Positions 32,928-33,162 of a stretch of 33,162 nucleotides of DNA are shown here, piece after piece. The translations under genes and the position numbers were made by a program. The DNA is from Campylobacteraceae bacterium (GTDB lineage: Bacteria; Campylobacterota; Campylobacteria; Campylobacterales; Sulfurovaceae). The stretch spans positions 1 to 33,162 of the forward strand of contig JALSPE010000111.1 of assembly GCA_026986085.1 (NCBI GenBank), given 5' to 3'. How positions within the stretch are numbered: position 1 is the first letter of the stretch; every line of letters begins with the position of its first letter. Below the pieces are notes generated by a model. That model saw only the letters and a program-made list of their open reading frames with translations. It was not told the origin of the DNA and searched no databases.

Positions 32928-33029
32928 ATGATTTAAGTTAAAAAGTTAAATTCATACACTAAACAATAAAACATATATCAAATAATACGGACACGCGAAT
33001 TAATTCGCGTCTATTTAGGTTAAAAAGTT
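32928..33029 (+). repeat. 102-bp direct repeat, second unit
   Basis: Nearly identical copy of 32729-32830. Similarity stops just before the stop codon of the RlpA-like gene, so the second period of the 199-bp unit is partial. Confidence 0.93.
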
Positions 33030-33035
33030 AATTTA

Positions 33036-33162
33036 CTACTTCTTATAAAAATTTTTTGTATCTTTAACAATATCAATTTTTACCTTGGCTACACCACTTT
33101 TTATGAGTCCAATTTTTTTAGCAGCTAAATATGAGAGGTCCAAGACTCTACCTTTAACATAA
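33036..33162 (-). CDS. RlpA-like protein, C-terminal end only
   Basis: The last 41 codons and TAG stop of a gene whose start lies beyond the window. The tail reads VKGRVLDLSYLAAKKIGLI followed by KSGVAKVKIDIV. This matches the end of the double-psi beta-barrel of rare lipoprotein A, a septal lytic-transglycosylase family usually ending its barrel with R-x-(I/V)-D-L-S-x-x-A-A-x-x-(L/I)-G. Activity cannot be judged from this fragment. Its stop codon is six bases from repeat copy C. Confidence 0.7.
   Translation of the reverse strand, partial: YVKGRVLDLSYLAAKKIGLIKSGVAKVKIDIVKDTKNFYKK

Larger units (their letters stand above)
32551..33030 (+). repeat. Intergenic repeat element, copy C (best preserved, with internal tandem duplication)
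   Basis: This occupies most of the 639-bp gap between metX and the RlpA-like gene. It starts CTTAACTTTTGCGCC (also the limit of copy B) and contains the TTGTCA dyad at 32620-32638. GGAC is at 32790-32793, a perfect 18-bp palindrome ACGCGAATTAATTCGCGT at 32794-32811, a second palindrome CCTCGAATAAATTCGAGG at 32845-32862, and GTCC at 32863-32866. A third palindrome identical to the first is at 32993-33010. No reading frame of note is present. Confidence 0.85.

Noticed and set aside
1..33162. CRISPR array, tRNA or rRNA genes
   Set aside because: No short regularly spaced repeats with unique spacers, and no cloverleaf or rRNA core sequence, were recognised; the repeats present are long, few and palindromic.

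Overview
This AT-rich window looks like chromosomal DNA of a free-living Campylobacterota, most likely a Sulfurimonas/Sulfurovum-type chemolithoautotroph. Three gene-order or family signals point that way: obgE-proB-fmt-birA-parA-parB running into an F1 ATP synthase operon with separate b' and b subunits and no a or c subunit; a Tol cluster directly behind the ATPase; and a TCA/reductive-TCA block of monomeric isocitrate dehydrogenase, lactate-dehydrogenase-like malate dehydrogenase and two-subunit class I fumarase. The genus is an inference.

Layout. 1-265 is an intergenic repeat copy. A 647-residue ABC-F ATPase (minus) faces away from a plus-strand operon at 2292-6147: Ste24-type M48 protease, prmC, a DUF4149 membrane protein, a family 6 hypoxanthine-DNA glycosylase and apaH. 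6148-6627 is non-coding and holds an inverted repeat copy. From 22.0 kb down to 6.6 kb the minus strand carries obgE, proB, fmt, birA, parA, parB, atpF', atpF, atpH, atpA, atpG, atpD, atpC, tolQ, tolR, tolA, tolB, cpoB and slyD, with small gaps or overlaps throughout. This links translation and cell-cycle genes, chromosome partitioning, ATP synthesis and envelope energisation. The usual pal gene is absent between tolB and cpoB. A 477-residue XRE regulator with a cupin-like middle and an unrecognised C-terminal half (22136-23569, plus) stands alone. On the minus strand follow icd, mdh, fumA and fumB (28672 to 23720), then a second minus operon, metX, xseB, a nitrilase-like protein lacking its catalytic Cys, a ThiF-like protein, a small lipoprotein and ridA (32396 to 28877). 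The window ends in the C-terminal tail of an RlpA-like protein.

The most unusual content is intergenic. Three diverged copies (1-232, 6147-6560 inverted, 32551-33030) of a 200-480 bp element each hold two inverted palindromes with a CGAATWWATTCG-type core, bounded outward by GGAC and GTCC 77-79 bp apart. This is the architecture of REP/BIME elements. A solitary fourth palindrome follows the XRE gene. The copy near 32.8 kb contains a nearly exact 102-bp direct duplication, so the family has been rearranging recently. In all three copies the same end of the element faces the 3' end of a gene. Separately, a 164-bp long-hairpin, MITE-like element lies between mdh and fumA. Its terminal 22 bp recur exactly on the far side of fumB, so the fumarase genes are bracketed by direct repeats. 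No transposase, tRNA, rRNA or CRISPR array is visible.
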